Shown here: in pieces, positions 45,228 to 56,085 of the stretch
Layout of the letters: every line of letters begins with the position of its first letter
Position numbering within the stretch: position 1 is the first letter of the stretch
Source: Desulfobacula sp.
GTDB taxonomy: Bacteria > Desulfobacterota > Desulfobacteria > Desulfobacterales > Desulfobacteraceae
DNA: 56,409 bases
Assembly: GCF_014237455.1 (NCBI RefSeq)
Contig: NZ_JABZFL010000003.1
Coordinates: 1-56,409 of the forward strand
Reading direction: 5' to 3'
The notes under the pieces: generated by a model
What the model was told of the DNA's origin: nothing
Databases searched by the model: none
The model's input: the letters and a program-made list of their open reading frames with translations, nothing else
Translations under genes and position numbers: made by a program

Positions 45228-45262
45228 TTGACAAGGGTGAAAGACTAATTATTTTATCTTTG
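45228..45262 (+). promoter_or_regulatory. candidate promoter for fmdB-groESL
   Basis: CTTGACA followed 17 bases later by an AT-rich TATTTTA-like box lies about 45 bases upstream of the fmdB start. No clear CIRCE palindrome (TTAGCACTC type) was seen upstream of groES, so heat control may be by sigma-32 or another route. Confidence 0.35.
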
Positions 45263-45303
45263 ATTTTTCAAGAAGATAAAAGGAAAACGGAGAAGTAAAG
45301 AAA

Positions 45304-45579
45304 ATGCCAGTTTACGAGTATCAATGTACAGAGTGCGGACAAATACAAGAAGCATTTCAGAAGATTTCAGATCCACCGCTTGAAACCTGTTTTCATTGTA
45401 AGGGACATTTGAAAAAACTTATCTCTCAAAGTACATTTCATCTGAAAGGATCAGGATGGTATGTGACGGATTATGGCGGGGCAAAGACTGGAAGTAAAAA
45501 AGAATCTAATACAAAATCCGGCATAAAAGATAAAGAATCAAAAACAACTTCAAAAAAGACAACAGATTCTAAAGATTGA
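45304..45579 (+). CDS. FmdB-family zinc ribbon protein
   Basis: The 91-residue protein has an FmdB zinc ribbon: VYEYQCTECGQIQEAFQKI and LETCFHCKGHLKKLIS (two CxxC pairs), followed by a low-complexity Lys/Ser/Thr tail (about 57-91). Function of the family is not known; it is often near chaperonin and methyltransferase genes. It lies 65 bases before groES and may share its promoter. Confidence 0.9.
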   Translation: MPVYEYQCTECGQIQEAFQKISDPPLETCFHCKGHLKKLISQSTFHLKGSGWYVTDYGGAKTGSKKESNTKSGIKDKESKTTSKKTTDSKD

Positions 45580-45643
45580 AGTTGACATAAAATAAAAATT
45601 TAAAAGAACAAACCAAACAAATTATGCAAAGGAGAAAAAGATC

Positions 45644-45931
45644 ATGAGTTTGAGACCTTTAAGTGACAGAATTCTTGTGGAACGTGTTGACGAGGATGAA
45701 AAAACCAAAGGCGGTATTATTATTCCTGATACAGCAAAAGAAAAACCGGCAGAAGGAAAAATTGTTGCTACGGGCAACGGCCGCATGGGTGAAGACGGAA
45801 AACTTCTTCCAATGGATGTAAAAGTGGGGGATCGCGTTCTTTTCAGTAAATACGGCGGAACAGACGTGAAAATTGATGGAAGTGATTATCTTATCCTGCG
45901 TCAGGATGATGTTCTTGGAATAATTGAATAA
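45644..45931 (+). CDS. groES: co-chaperonin GroES
   Basis: The 95-residue protein is a full Gro[29 protein letters not shown] with the mobile loop, then [15 protein letters not shown] and the roof. A good site (AAGGAGAAAAAG) precedes the ATG. It lies 29 bases upstream of groEL. Confidence 0.97.
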   Translation: MSLRPLSDRILVERVDEDEKTKGGIIIPDTAKEKPAEGKIVATGNGRMGEDGKLLPMDVKVGDRVLFSKYGGTDVKIDGSDYLILRQDDVLGIIE

Positions 45932-45936
45932 TTTAA

Positions 45937-47616
<1,680 letters not shown>

Positions 47617-47648
47617 TGTTGAATTAAACATTATATTCATATAGATTG

Positions 47649-47691
47649 AACAAAGCCCCTGCACATTTTGTGTGCAGGGGCTTTGTTTTTG
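47649..47691 (+). terminator. strong terminator after groEL
   Basis: AACAAAGCCCCTGCACA (47649-47665) pairs perfectly with 47671-47687 over 17 bases around TTTTG, followed by TTT. It ends the groES-groEL transcript and separates it from tolQ. Confidence 0.93.
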
Positions 47692-47748
47692 AGCTGTCCC
47701 ATGCAGGCGAAATCCCCTTGGTTTCCTGCGGGAGTTTTCAATAAGAAC

Positions 47749-47775
47749 TTGACATGAAATGCCGGCTCATATACT
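47749..47775 (+). promoter_or_regulatory. candidate promoter of the tol-pal operon
   Basis: TTGACA at 47749-47754 and TATACT at 47770-47775, 15 bases apart, lie 67 bases before the tolQ ATG. The -35 box is perfect and the -10 has one mismatch; the short spacer lowers confidence. Confidence 0.5.
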
Positions 47776-47841
47776 TAGTTTTATTAAATTTTATTTATTA
47801 TTTTACCGCTATTGGGAAGATAAATTTGTAAGAGAGGATAT

Positions 47842-48552
47842 ATGACCACTGAAACCTTAGGGGTGCTTTACATGTTGAGCGGCGCAGGCCCGGTTGTTAA
47901 GTTTGTTATGCTGTTGCTGCTGTTTTTTTCAATAACATCATGGGCAATTATGTTTATCAAGTTCAGGTATATCCGAAAGGCATTTAAAGAGTCTGCTGAT
48001 TTTACGGATATTTTCTGGCAGTGTCGAAATCTGGCTGATGCATTTTCAAAAGCCAAGGCATTGAGGTCAAGTCCGGTTGCAAGAATTTTTATCACCGCAT
48101 ATACGGAGATGGCAAGATCTGACAGCAAAGATAAGGAAAAAACACAGATAAAAAGAACTCAGAGTACCTATTTCCAAATTATTGGAAGTGTAAAACGATC
48201 ATTAAATCGATCCATCAATGTTGAAGTCAGACGTCTGGTTCAATTGGTGCCATTCCTGGCAACTGCGGGTAATACCGCCCCGTTTATCGGTCTTTTCGGA
48301 ACGGTTTGGGGGATCATGGGCACCTTTCATGGAATTGGGTTGAGTGGGTCTGCAAGTCTTGCCGTCGTGGCCCCCGGTATTTCAGAGGCACTCATCGCAA
48401 CAGCAGCAGGGCTTGCCGTGGCTATTCCATCTGTTATCGGTTACAATTATTTTACTGACAGGATAAGAATTTTGGATTCTGAATTGCAAAGTTTTTCTTC
48501 AGATCTTTTAAATATAATGGAACGCGATATTCAAAACCAAATGGAGGTATAA
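47842..48552 (+). CDS. tolQ: Tol-Pal system proton channel TolQ
   Basis: The 236-residue protein has three membrane helices (about 13-34, 135-160, 175-200) and the MotA/TolQ/ExbB signature in VPFLATAGNTAPFIGLFGTVWGI and GISEALIATAAGLAVAIP. With TolR it uses the proton gradient to energise envelope constriction. The stop overlaps the tolR start by one base. Confidence 0.93.
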   Translation: MTTETLGVLYMLSGAGPVVKFVMLLLLFFSITSWAIMFIKFRYIRKAFKESADFTDIFWQCRNLADAFSKAKALRSSPVARIFITAYTEMARSDSKDKEKTQIKRTQSTYFQIIGSVKRSLNRSINVEVRRLVQLVPFLATAGNTAPFIGLFGTVWGIMGTFHGIGLSGSASLAVVAPGISEALIATAAGLAVAIPSVIGYNYFTDRIRILDSELQSFSSDLLNIMERDIQNQMEV

Positions 48553-48968
48553 TGCAATCAGGCTCCGGTAATGGTCAATTCATGTCCGAGATTAATGTCA
48601 CCCCTTTTGTTGATGTAATGCTTGTCTTGTTGATTATTTTCATGGTAACTGCCCCCATGATGGTTCAGGGTGTTGATGTGGATTTGCCCAAGGCTACCTC
48701 AAAAGCATTAAAAGGCAGTGAAGAGCGCCTGATTATATCCATTGATGATGATCTTAAAGTGTTTATTAACGAGCAGGTTGTCAGTGTTGAGTTTCTGACC
48801 CAGAAGCTGGGTGCCATACTGGAAAATTTTGATAAAAAAAACGTATATCTCAGGGCAGATAAAAAAGTGCCTTACGGGATTGTTGTCAATGTGATTTCAA
48901 AGATTAAAAAGGCCGGTGTTGACAGCTTGGGGATGATTACACTTCCTGAAAATGAAGAAGAGTCCTGA
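48552..48968 (+). CDS. tolR: Tol-Pal system protein TolR
   Basis: The 138-residue protein begins with a cytoplasmic stretch and EINVTPFVDVMLVLLIIFMVTAP, the single helix with the conserved proton-binding Asp, followed by a periplasmic ExbD/TolR domain. It partners TolQ. It starts within the tolQ stop region. Confidence 0.94.
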   Translation: MQSGSGNGQFMSEINVTPFVDVMLVLLIIFMVTAPMMVQGVDVDLPKATSKALKGSEERLIISIDDDLKVFINEQVVSVEFLTQKLGAILENFDKKNVYLRADKKVPYGIVVNVISKIKKAGVDSLGMITLPENEEES

Positions 48969-48977
48969 TTGACAAGC

Positions 48978-49877
48978 ATGAGTTTTCCGGAAAATTTTAA
49001 AAAAAGAAGAGAATTTTTTCTCACTCCCTTAGATCACAGCAGGAAAACCGGAATTATTTTTTTCTTTATTTCTCTGTTTTTACACGGTCTTTTTTTTTGC
49101 AGTATAATATTTTTTCAAGATTTCAAACTGCCCAGGCCCATGCCGCCTGTTATCCGGATTGATCTGGTTTCTTTTTCACCGGAACCCCTGTTAGAAGAAC
49201 CCGCCAAAAGTGAAGAGACTTCAAAGAAAGAGGGTATCCCGATAAAACCTCAAATTATAAAAAAAAAGACTCGCAAAATTTCTACTATAAAGCCTGATAT
49301 CAGTTTAAAAACAAAACCTAAAAATTTGAAAGACCTGATGGCTCAACAGGAGAAAAAAAAGAAAACACCTGTTAAAAAAGAGAAACCCAAAAAACAAATT
49401 GATTCTGAAAAGGTATTAGAAGAAGCAAGGGGAAAATTAGAAAAAAAAGTTGAGGATCAGATGCAGGACCGGAGTCAGGATCGAATTGCCCAGGCGTTGA
49501 GCCGTCTCCAGGAAAAGGTAAAGGATCAGGGCAAATCAAAAGAAGGTGAAAAAAAGGGGTTAACTGCCGGAGTTGGCAAAAAAGGGTATAAGCCCATTGA
49601 TCTTTATAAAATGGTTTTAGGGCAGACGATAGAACAGAATTGGGTGTTTAATGATATCCTTGCCAGGATGGATCAGAAGTTTGAAGTCAGAATTCTGATT
49701 AAGATATTAAAAAGCGGAGAAATAAGGGATATTATTTACGAAACTAAGTCAGGGAATCGATATCTTGATGAATCTGCAAAAAAAGCAATTAAAAAGGCAA
49801 ATCCGTTGCCACCATTACCGGGTGGAATGCGCTCCTACGATGTTGTTGTGATTTTTACACCCAAAGGTTTGAAATAA
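48978..49877 (+). CDS. tolA: TolA/TonB-like energy transducer
   Basis: The roughly 299-residue protein has one membrane helix (about 22-45), a long Lys/Glu-rich linker (about 75-200) and a C-terminal TonB/TolA-like domain (YKMVLGQTIEQNWV to SYDVVVIFTPKG). It links the TolQR motor to Pal and TolB at the outer membrane. I prefer the ATG at 48978 over the upstream TTG at 48969. Position between tolR and tolB favours TolA over TonB. Confidence 0.88.
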   Translation: MSFPENFKKRREFFLTPLDHSRKTGIIFFFISLFLHGLFFCSIIFFQDFKLPRPMPPVIRIDLVSFSPEPLLEEPAKSEETSKKEGIPIKPQIIKKKTRKISTIKPDISLKTKPKNLKDLMAQQEKKKKTPVKKEKPKKQIDSEKVLEEARGKLEKKVEDQMQDRSQDRIAQALSRLQEKVKDQGKSKEGEKKGLTAGVGKKGYKPIDLYKMVLGQTIEQNWVFNDILARMDQKFEVRILIKILKSGEIRDIIYETKSGNRYLDESAKKAIKKANPLPPLPGGMRSYDVVVIFTPKGLK

Positions 49878-49879
49878 AA

Positions 49880-51253
49880 ATGGTTTCTTTTGCAGGGAAT
49901 AAGCGGTATTGTTCCCATGATATGTTCAATAAAATTATTTTATTCATACTATATTGTTTTCTGGGAGTGGGGTGTAGTTTATTTTTTTCGATACCTGTAT
50001 ATGCCAGAGACTATGATTATATCAATGTCAGCAACCCGTTTTTAAAGAAAACACCGGTTGCCGTGACAGAATTTAAAGCATTTAACGGGCATGCCACTGA
50101 AGTAAAAGATGGGAAAACAGCAAGATATATTTTAAAAGAGGCGCTTGAGTTTACAGGATATCTTAAAACAATGAATTCTGTCGCGTTTCTTTCAAACCCG
50201 GCTGAATCAGGCATTCAACTGGCTCAGATAAGTTTTCGGGACTGGACAGGGATTGGGGCTGAGCTGCTGGTTACAGGAGGAATTGTTGAAAATCAGGGGA
50301 AAGTGAAGCTTCAATTAAGGCTTTTTGATACATTTAAAACAAAACTTCTGGTCGGTAAAGTATATACCGGCTCCCGATCTCAGATCAGACAAATGATTCA
50401 TCTGTTTTGCAGTGAAATATCCTATAAGCTTACCGGCAAATGGGGAGTATTTAACAGCAAGATAGCGTTTGTTTCAACTGTAAAGGGGAAAAAAGAGATA
50501 TTTACCTGCGATTTTGATGGACAAAATATCAAACAGATTACATCCCATAAAAGCATATCCCTTTCCCCGTCCTGGTCTTTTGACGGCAAATGGTTGGCCT
50601 ATGTTTCCTATGCAAGGGGAAACCCTCAAATATTTATTAAAAATCTCAGAGAAAAAAGAGGGTCAATTGTCAATTACAAGGGAATGAATATCTCTCCGGA
50701 CTGGATGCCCGGACAGCTTAAACTTGCAGCAGCATTAAGTTTTTCCGGGGATCAGGAAATTTATTTGTTGACCGTAAAGGGAGAAATTATTAAAAGAATA
50801 ACAAGGAATTGGGGAATTGATGTGTCGCCTAGATTTTCACCGGACGGCAAAAGAATAGTCTTTACTTCAAAACGGATCGGCACTCCGCAAGTTTATATAA
50901 AGGATCTTGAATCGGCAAGAGTGCAAAGGCTAACGTTCAAGGGCCTCAACAATACATCTGCTGCCTGGTCGCCGGATGGCGGAAAGATTGCCTATGTGGG
51001 CATAGAAAAAAATAACATCAATATTTTTGTGATGAATATTGACTCAGGAATGCCGGTGCAATTGACCAGGAATGCAGGGGACAATGAAGATCCTGCCTGG
51101 TCACCGGATGGAAGTATGCTGACGTTTACATCAACCCGTGAAGGCGGCATTCCAAGAATTTTTGTTATGAATGCATCCGGATCAGACCAGCGAAGACTTT
51201 TAAGGTTGAAAGGAAAACAGACCCAACCGGACTGGTCAATGTCAAAAAATTAA
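49880..51253 (+). CDS. tolB: Tol-Pal beta-propeller protein TolB
   Basis: The 457-residue protein has a signal peptide (IILFILYCFLGVGCSLFFSIPVYA), a TolB N-terminal domain (about 45-190) and a six-bladed propeller (about 195-455) with repeated SPSWSFDGKWLAYVS, SPRFSPDGKRIVFTS and DPAWSPDGSMLTFTS. An internal ATG at 49922 directly before the signal peptide could be the real start; the 49880 ATG lies just after the tolA stop. Confidence 0.93.
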   Translation: MVSFAGNKRYCSHDMFNKIILFILYCFLGVGCSLFFSIPVYARDYDYINVSNPFLKKTPVAVTEFKAFNGHATEVKDGKTARYILKEALEFTGYLKTMNSVAFLSNPAESGIQLAQISFRDWTGIGAELLVTGGIVENQGKVKLQLRLFDTFKTKLLVGKVYTGSRSQIRQMIHLFCSEISYKLTGKWGVFNSKIAFVSTVKGKKEIFTCDFDGQNIKQITSHKSISLSPSWSFDGKWLAYVSYARGNPQIFIKNLREKRGSIVNYKGMNISPDWMPGQLKLAAALSFSGDQEIYLLTVKGEIIKRITRNWGIDVSPRFSPDGKRIVFTSKRIGTPQVYIKDLESARVQRLTFKGLNNTSAAWSPDGGKIAYVGIEKNNINIFVMNIDSGMPVQLTRNAGDNEDPAWSPDGSMLTFTSTREGGIPRIFVMNASGSDQRRLLRLKGKQTQPDWSMSKN

Positions 51254-51258
51254 AAGAC

Positions 51259-51322
51259 GGGGTCAGGCTTTCCTTATTGTCGTTATTAAGTTCAATAACG
51301 ACAATAAGGAAAGCCTGACCCC
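51259..51322. repeat. 64-nt perfect palindrome between tolB and pal
   Basis: 29-base arms (51259-51287 and 51294-51322) pair perfectly around AAGTTC. The outer bases read GGGGTCAGGCTTTCCTT. An almost identical element lies after pal. The hairpin could attenuate or stabilise the tol-pal mRNA. The shape recalls REP-type repeats spread by a RAYT transposase, an inference. Confidence 0.92.
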
Positions 51323-51344
51323 ACTAAAAAGAGGAGATAAAGTA

Positions 51345-51929
51345 ATGAAAAAGAGAGTGTGGATTAATCTGGTAATGGTAGTTCTTGTGGCAGGGCTTTT
51401 TTTTACTGTCTCATGTGCGAAGAAAACGGTTGTGTCTGATGCAACAACTATAGAGGATCAGGCCAAAGCCGAAGCAGCAGCAGCTGCAAAGGCTCAGGCC
51501 CAGGCAGAGGCTGAGCGTATTGCACAGCAAAATCTTGAAGATCAGATAGCCAGTGAAAAAGCGCTTAAGGCAGCTAAAGCCATAGCTGCAAAGAAACGGT
51601 TTGAGAATCAGGATATTCATTTCGAATATGACAGCTCAGAGTTAAGTTCCATGGCAAAAATGGTGTTAAAAGAAAAGGTAGCCTGGTTAAAAGCAAACTA
51701 CTCAGCAGTTGTAACCATTGAAGGGCATTGTGATGAGCGCGGCACAACTGAATATAACCTTGCCCTGGGTGAACGTCGTGCAAGCATTGCTAAAAGCTAT
51801 TTGATTAATCTTGGTATTGCAGCTTCCCGTTTGAATACCATCAGCTATGGTGAAGAGCAACCCAAAGATTCAGACAAAACAGAAAGTGCCTATAGAAAAA
51901 ACAGGCGGGACCATTTTGCAATTGATTAA
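51345..51929 (+). CDS. pal: peptidoglycan-associated lipoprotein Pal
   Basis: The 194-residue lipoprotein has a signal with lipobox FTVSC (Cys24), an Ala/Gln/Lys-rich helical stretch (about 35-80), and an OmpA-like domain (about 90-190) with the peptidoglycan-binding IEGHCDERGTTEYNLALGERRA. It anchors the outer membrane to the wall and binds TolB. A strong ribosome site, GAGGAGATAAAGT, precedes the ATG, just beyond the palindrome. Confidence 0.95.
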   Translation: MKKRVWINLVMVVLVAGLFFTVSCAKKTVVSDATTIEDQAKAEAAAAAKAQAQAEAERIAQQNLEDQIASEKALKAAKAIAAKKRFENQDIHFEYDSSELSSMAKMVLKEKVAWLKANYSAVVTIEGHCDERGTTEYNLALGERRASIAKSYLINLGIAASRLNTISYGEEQPKDSDKTESAYRKNRRDHFAID

Positions 51930-51942
51930 TTAATCAATAGAC

Positions 51943-52006
51943 GGGGTCAGGCTTTCCTTGTTGTCGTTATTGAGTTTAATAACGACAACAAGGAAAGCCT
52001 GACCCC
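51943..52006. repeat. 64-nt perfect palindrome between pal and cpoB
   Basis: 29-base arms (51943-51971 and 51978-52006) pair perfectly around GAGTTT. It differs from the element before pal at one paired position (A-T there, G-C here) and in the loop, so the stem was kept by a double change. It lies in the gap before the cpoB ATG. Confidence 0.92.
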
Positions 52007-52026
52007 ATTCATTTTGGAGTTTGGTT

Positions 52027-52887
52027 ATGAGAGTAACATATTTTTTATATATTGTGATGGCTTTGTTATTTTTCCTCGGTTGTGTAGAACCTCAAAAATT
52101 TGTTATCCTTGAAAACAGGGTGGCAGCCATAGAAATGGAAAATGACAGGCAGCTTCCCCTGCATAACGAGCAGAATCAGGTAAAGCTTAAGGAGAATCTT
52201 GATAATTTAGAGCGAAGATTAAGTGAAAGTCACAGCATTAGTCAGGAAGAATATGCAGAATTAAAATATGATATCCAGACTATCAAAGAGGATCTTCGAC
52301 GGGTTCAAGGTTTAATAGAAGAGATTAATCATGGCTTTGAAAAGTACAGTCAAAAAGATAGACAAGGAATTGAGAAGACACTCGAAAGACTTGATCAGGC
52401 TATTTCAAGAAATTATGAAAAAGTGATCAAGCTTGAAAAATATATGGGGTTCGAGCCATCGGCGGGCGGAGAGCTTGAGAAAAAAACCGTATCATCAGAA
52501 GGACCAAAGAAGGATAGTGAACAGAAATTATATGATTTTGCAAAGAAATTGTTTGATGATGGGGATAAGGGAAATGCCCGCATCCAGTTTGAAAATTTTA
52601 TAAATAAATATCCGGATTCTGATAATGCGGACAATGCCAGGTTTTGGATTGCCGACAGTTATTATTCGGAAAAATGGTTTGAAAAAGCTATTCTGGAGTA
52701 CCAGAAAGTCCTGGAAGACTATCTGGACAGTAATAAATTGGCTGCAGCAAGGCTGAAACAAGGGTATGCATTTGCTGAGCTGGGCGAAAAAGCCAATGCA
52801 AGGCTTATCCTGAAAGAGTTGTTAAAAAAACATCCTGACTCAAATGAAGCCGAGTATGCCCAAAAGAAATTAAAAACCTTAAAGTGA
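52027..52887 (+). CDS. cpoB: Tol-Pal-associated lipoprotein CpoB/YbgF
   Basis: The roughly 286-residue protein has a lipoprotein signal with FFLGC, a coiled-coil region (about 25-130), and three C-terminal TPR-like repeats (about 170-285: KLYDFAKKLFDDGDKGNARIQFENFI and onward). CpoB coordinates PBP1b and Tol in known bacteria. Here it has its own lipobox, unlike the soluble E. coli protein. ATG 52027 is chosen over the upstream TTG. Confidence 0.88.
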   Translation: MRVTYFLYIVMALLFFLGCVEPQKFVILENRVAAIEMENDRQLPLHNEQNQVKLKENLDNLERRLSESHSISQEEYAELKYDIQTIKEDLRRVQGLIEEINHGFEKYSQKDRQGIEKTLERLDQAISRNYEKVIKLEKYMGFEPSAGGELEKKTVSSEGPKKDSEQKLYDFAKKLFDDGDKGNARIQFENFINKYPDSDNADNARFWIADSYYSEKWFEKAILEYQKVLEDYLDSNKLAAARLKQGYAFAELGEKANARLILKELLKKHPDSNEAEYAQKKLKTLK

Positions 52888-52901
52888 TTTAGTAAATTCC
52901 C

Positions 52902-53387
52902 ATGGTAAAGGTAGTCGGTATTGACCCGGGGTTGGCCGGCACCGGTATTGGTGTCGTAGAGGGAAGCAGAAATGAAATCCTTGGGTATTCATTTGGAAGC
53001 ATCTCCACTGATGCAAAGGATCCGATTCATTTCAGACTTCACACTATTTACTCAAAAATATTAGATTTTCTTTGTGAACAACAGCCGGATTATGTGATGA
53101 TTGAGGACATCTATTCACTTGAAAAATACCCCGGATCAGGTATTATGCTGGGTAAAGTTTCAGGCGTTCTTCTTGTGGCTGCATATAAAGCAGGTCTTGA
53201 TGTGGAAGAAATTCCTGTAAGACAAGTAAAAAAAATTATTTCAGGAAATGGGAGCGCAGACAAATACCAGATGGAAAGGGCGGTTCGAAATATATTAAAA
53301 CACGGAGAACCTATCCGTCCCTTTCATGCATCAGATGCACTGGGACTTGCTTTAACAGGATATTACAGGTACAAAAGAAGATTATGA
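52902..53387 (+). CDS. ruvC: Holliday junction endonuclease RuvC
   Basis: The 161-residue nuclease has GIDPGLAGTG with the first catalytic Asp, MIEDIYSLEKY with the Glu, and HASDALGLALTGYY with the later acids. It resolves Holliday junctions. It overlaps ruvA by 4 bases (ATGA). The usual upstream yebC is replaced by cpoB. Confidence 0.96.
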   Translation: MVKVVGIDPGLAGTGIGVVEGSRNEILGYSFGSISTDAKDPIHFRLHTIYSKILDFLCEQQPDYVMIEDIYSLEKYPGSGIMLGKVSGVLLVAAYKAGLDVEEIPVRQVKKIISGNGSADKYQMERAVRNILKHGEPIRPFHASDALGLALTGYYRYKRRL

Positions 53388-54013
53388 TTGGATACCTTGA
53401 AGGAAGAATTCTTCATTTTGAGCCCGACGGCATTTTACTGCTTGTGGGTGACATTGGCTATGAGGTGTTATTGAGTCCTCAAATGGTTGAAAAATTAATG
53501 TCTCAGGATTCAAATGAAAACCCTATTTCTTTATATGTTTATTATCATCAGACAGAGAGACAGCCTAAACCCGTACTCATTGGTTTTGAAACACTTGAGG
53601 ATAAAGAGTTTTTTCAAACATTTATTACTGTAGCTGCTATTGGTCCCATGAAAGCTGTAAAAGCAATGACTCGTCCGATTGGCGAGATGGCAGAGGCCAT
53701 TGAAAAAAAAAATGTTTCATTTTTAACGGGCTTAAGCGGGATTGGTAAAAGAACTGCTGAAAAAATCATCGCAACCCTTCATGGGAAAGTAGAAAAATTC
53801 ATAGCGGTGACCGGTGATAAAAAAGAATTTACTCAAGGCAAAATCCCCATTGAGATACACACTATCGGACAACAGGTTGCGGATGTTCTTGTAGAGCAAT
53901 TGGGGCATTCCCAAACATCTGCAAAAAGGATGATCAAGGAGGCGTTTGAAAGAAACACCACGATGTCAACCCCGGAAGAACTTTTTGATGAAATTTTTCA
54001 GGAGAAAAGATAA
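53384..54013 (+). CDS. ruvA: Holliday junction DNA helicase subunit RuvA
   Basis: The 209-residue protein has an N-terminal OB fold (IGYLEGRILHFEPDGILLLVGDIGYEV), two HhH motifs (AAIGPMKAVKAM and LTGLSGIGKRTAEKI) and a C-terminal domain III that binds RuvB. It is 3 bases before ruvB. Confidence 0.95.
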   Translation: MIGYLEGRILHFEPDGILLLVGDIGYEVLLSPQMVEKLMSQDSNENPISLYVYYHQTERQPKPVLIGFETLEDKEFFQTFITVAAIGPMKAVKAMTRPIGEMAEAIEKKNVSFLTGLSGIGKRTAEKIIATLHGKVEKFIAVTGDKKEFTQGKIPIEIHTIGQQVADVLVEQLGHSQTSAKRMIKEAFERNTTMSTPEELFDEIFQEKR

Positions 54014-54016
54014 AAT

Positions 54017-55042
54017 ATGAGTGATGATATCATTTCCTATTCTTCTGATAAAAAGGGAATCGTTACATCGAACAGCACAATGGATGATATATCCTCTGAT
54101 ATTATATCTTTAAGACCCACAAGTTTTAAAGAGTATATCGGGCAGAATGATACGGTTGAAACCTTGAAAATTGCCATACAGGCAGCCAAAATGAGGAATG
54201 AACCGTTAGACCATATACTGTTTCATGGGCCCCCGGGCTTGGGCAAGACAACCGTTTCCCATATTATTGCCAAAGAAATGGGCAAAGATTTAACCGTCAC
54301 TTCAGGGCCCACCCTGGAGAAGGGGGGAGATCTCATCGGGATATTGACCAATCTGGGTGAAGGGGACATTCTTTTTATCGATGAAATCCATCGAATCCCA
54401 AAGGTTGTTGAGGAGTTTTTATACCCTGCCATGGAAGATTTTGCTGTAGATTTTATATTTGATAAGGGTCTTCATGCAAGGAGTCATCGATACCGGCTGA
54501 AGCAGTTTGTCCTTATTGGTGCAACGACCAGAGTCGGTCTTTTGTCCTCCCCGTTAAGGGACCGGTTTGGTATTTTCCGCACCCTTGATTTTTATTCAAA
54601 GGAACAATTGATTGTTATCGTTAAGCGGTCTGCTGCCATTTTAAACACGGTTATTTCTGAGAATGGTGCCGCAGAACTTGCTGAACGGTCCAGAGGAACC
54701 CCTCGGATTACGAATAGATTATTAAAAAGAGTCCGGGATTATTCACAGGTAAAATCACACGGGAAAGTGACCCGGGAGAGTGTACAGGCAGCGCTTGAAC
54801 TCGAAGGAATTGATGTGCTGGGGCTCACATCTCTTGACAGGAATTATCTAAAAACGATAATAGATTTTTATAAGGGGGGACCTGTGGGGATTGAAGCAAT
54901 AGCAGCGACATTGCAGGAAGAGACCGATACGCTTGTGGATGTCGTTGAACCGTTTTTATTAAAAATCGGCCTGGTCCTTCGAACATCCAGCGGCAGAAAA
55001 GCATCACAAAAAGCATATCAACATCTTAAGCTTAAACCCTAA
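54017..55042 (+). CDS. ruvB: Holliday junction DNA helicase motor RuvB
   Basis: The 341-residue AAA+ ATPase has Walker [10 protein letters not shown], Walker [11 protein letters not shown], the sensor and Arg finger [18 protein letters not shown], and a C-terminal winged helix (QKAYQHL). It drives branch migration with RuvA. The short N-terminal extension before [11 protein letters not shown] (about 30 residues) is slightly longer than usual. Confidence 0.96.
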   Translation: MSDDIISYSSDKKGIVTSNSTMDDISSDIISLRPTSFKEYIGQNDTVETLKIAIQAAKMRNEPLDHILFHGPPGLGKTTVSHIIAKEMGKDLTVTSGPTLEKGGDLIGILTNLGEGDILFIDEIHRIPKVVEEFLYPAMEDFAVDFIFDKGLHARSHRYRLKQFVLIGATTRVGLLSSPLRDRFGIFRTLDFYSKEQLIVIVKRSAAILNTVISENGAAELAERSRGTPRITNRLLKRVRDYSQVKSHGKVTRESVQAALELEGIDVLGLTSLDRNYLKTIIDFYKGGPVGIEAIAATLQEETDTLVDVVEPFLLKIGLVLRTSSGRKASQKAYQHLKLKP

Positions 55043-55081
55043 GAATGAAGCGTCCCCAATGAGGTATAATTGTTAATTCAG

Positions 55082-56050
55082 ATGGGAAAGAAATTATTTT
55101 TAAATAGACTGAATCTGTTATTATTGATCGTGGTGATACCATTTTTTTCACCACTCAATTTTATCGTTTTTGCAGTTGATCAATCATTTCCTTCCGCTGT
55201 TATTAAATTACCTGATAATGAGAATGCCATTTTGGTTGAGAAAAAAAGTCAAACCCTGTTTCTGTATACTTTCCGGGCCAATGATCTGTTCGTTCGGTTT
55301 CAAGTCCCCTGCTCAACAGGAGAGGTGTCGGGCATCAAACAAATGGCAGGAGACAAGAAAACACCCGAAGGTGTTTATTTTTTAAAAGATGAATATGAAG
55401 ATAAATATTTGTCCCCGATATATGGGAAAAAAGCATTCCCCACAGATTACCCCAATTTTATTGATAAAAAAGCAGGAAAAAACGGATCGGCTATCTGGAT
55501 ACATGGTACAAACAAAAAACTAAAACCCATGGATTCAAATGGATGCATTGCATTGGAAAATTCTAACGTCCTAAAACTTTCAGACTATATAACCCTTAAT
55601 TCAACGCCTGTGATTATGGTTGAAGAAATTGACAGGATTGATAGAAAAATACTTGCCAGGCAGGAGGAAAGTATAACCCTCATGTTGAGGCAATGGATAA
55701 AAGCCATTGAAAAAGGAAGCTATCATGATTATCTGTCGTTTTATTCCTCTGAATACTTACCGGATATAAGTTGGTGGGAACAATGGCGTGAAATAAGAAA
55801 GCTGGCAGATAATCTTGGGTCGGGTTTGAAGGTGAAAAGTGACAGGACAGGGATTTATTACCATGATCGTGTTTTTGTGGTTTTGTTTGATTGTTTTCTG
55901 ATCTTTGAAAACAATCAAACTTTGTTGGGGCAAAGAAAATTATTTTTGGAAAATCAAAACAGCAGGTATAAAATTATTGGTGATATTTTTCAAAACATAA
56001 AGATTCCTTTGATTGCTGCTGCAAAAACACTTGTAAGACCTGGTTTGTAA
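55082..56050 (+). CDS. L,D-transpeptidase (YkuD) family protein
   Basis: The roughly 322-residue protein has a signal sequence (LLLLIVVIPFFSPLNFIVFA) and a YkuD domain (about 45-190) with IWIHGTNKKLK and SNGCIALENS, the H and the catalytic Cys of L,D-transpeptidases. A C-terminal domain of about 110 residues (SNTF2-like, with YLSFYSSEYLPDISWWEQW) follows. It would cross-link peptidoglycan or attach proteins in the periplasm. ATG 55082 is preferred over TTG 55070. Confidence 0.88.
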   Translation: MGKKLFLNRLNLLLLIVVIPFFSPLNFIVFAVDQSFPSAVIKLPDNENAILVEKKSQTLFLYTFRANDLFVRFQVPCSTGEVSGIKQMAGDKKTPEGVYFLKDEYEDKYLSPIYGKKAFPTDYPNFIDKKAGKNGSAIWIHGTNKKLKPMDSNGCIALENSNVLKLSDYITLNSTPVIMVEEIDRIDRKILARQEESITLMLRQWIKAIEKGSYHDYLSFYSSEYLPDISWWEQWREIRKLADNLGSGLKVKSDRTGIYYHDRVFVVLFDCFLIFENNQTLLGQRKLFLENQNSRYKIIGDIFQNIKIPLIAAAKTLVRPGL

Positions 56051-56085
56051 AAAGAATCTTTAAAATTTGTTAATAAAGGTGAATT

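Noticed and set aside
45228-45643. Possible CIRCE element for groESL control
   Set aside because: No TTAGCACTC-type inverted repeat is visible upstream of fmdB or groES.
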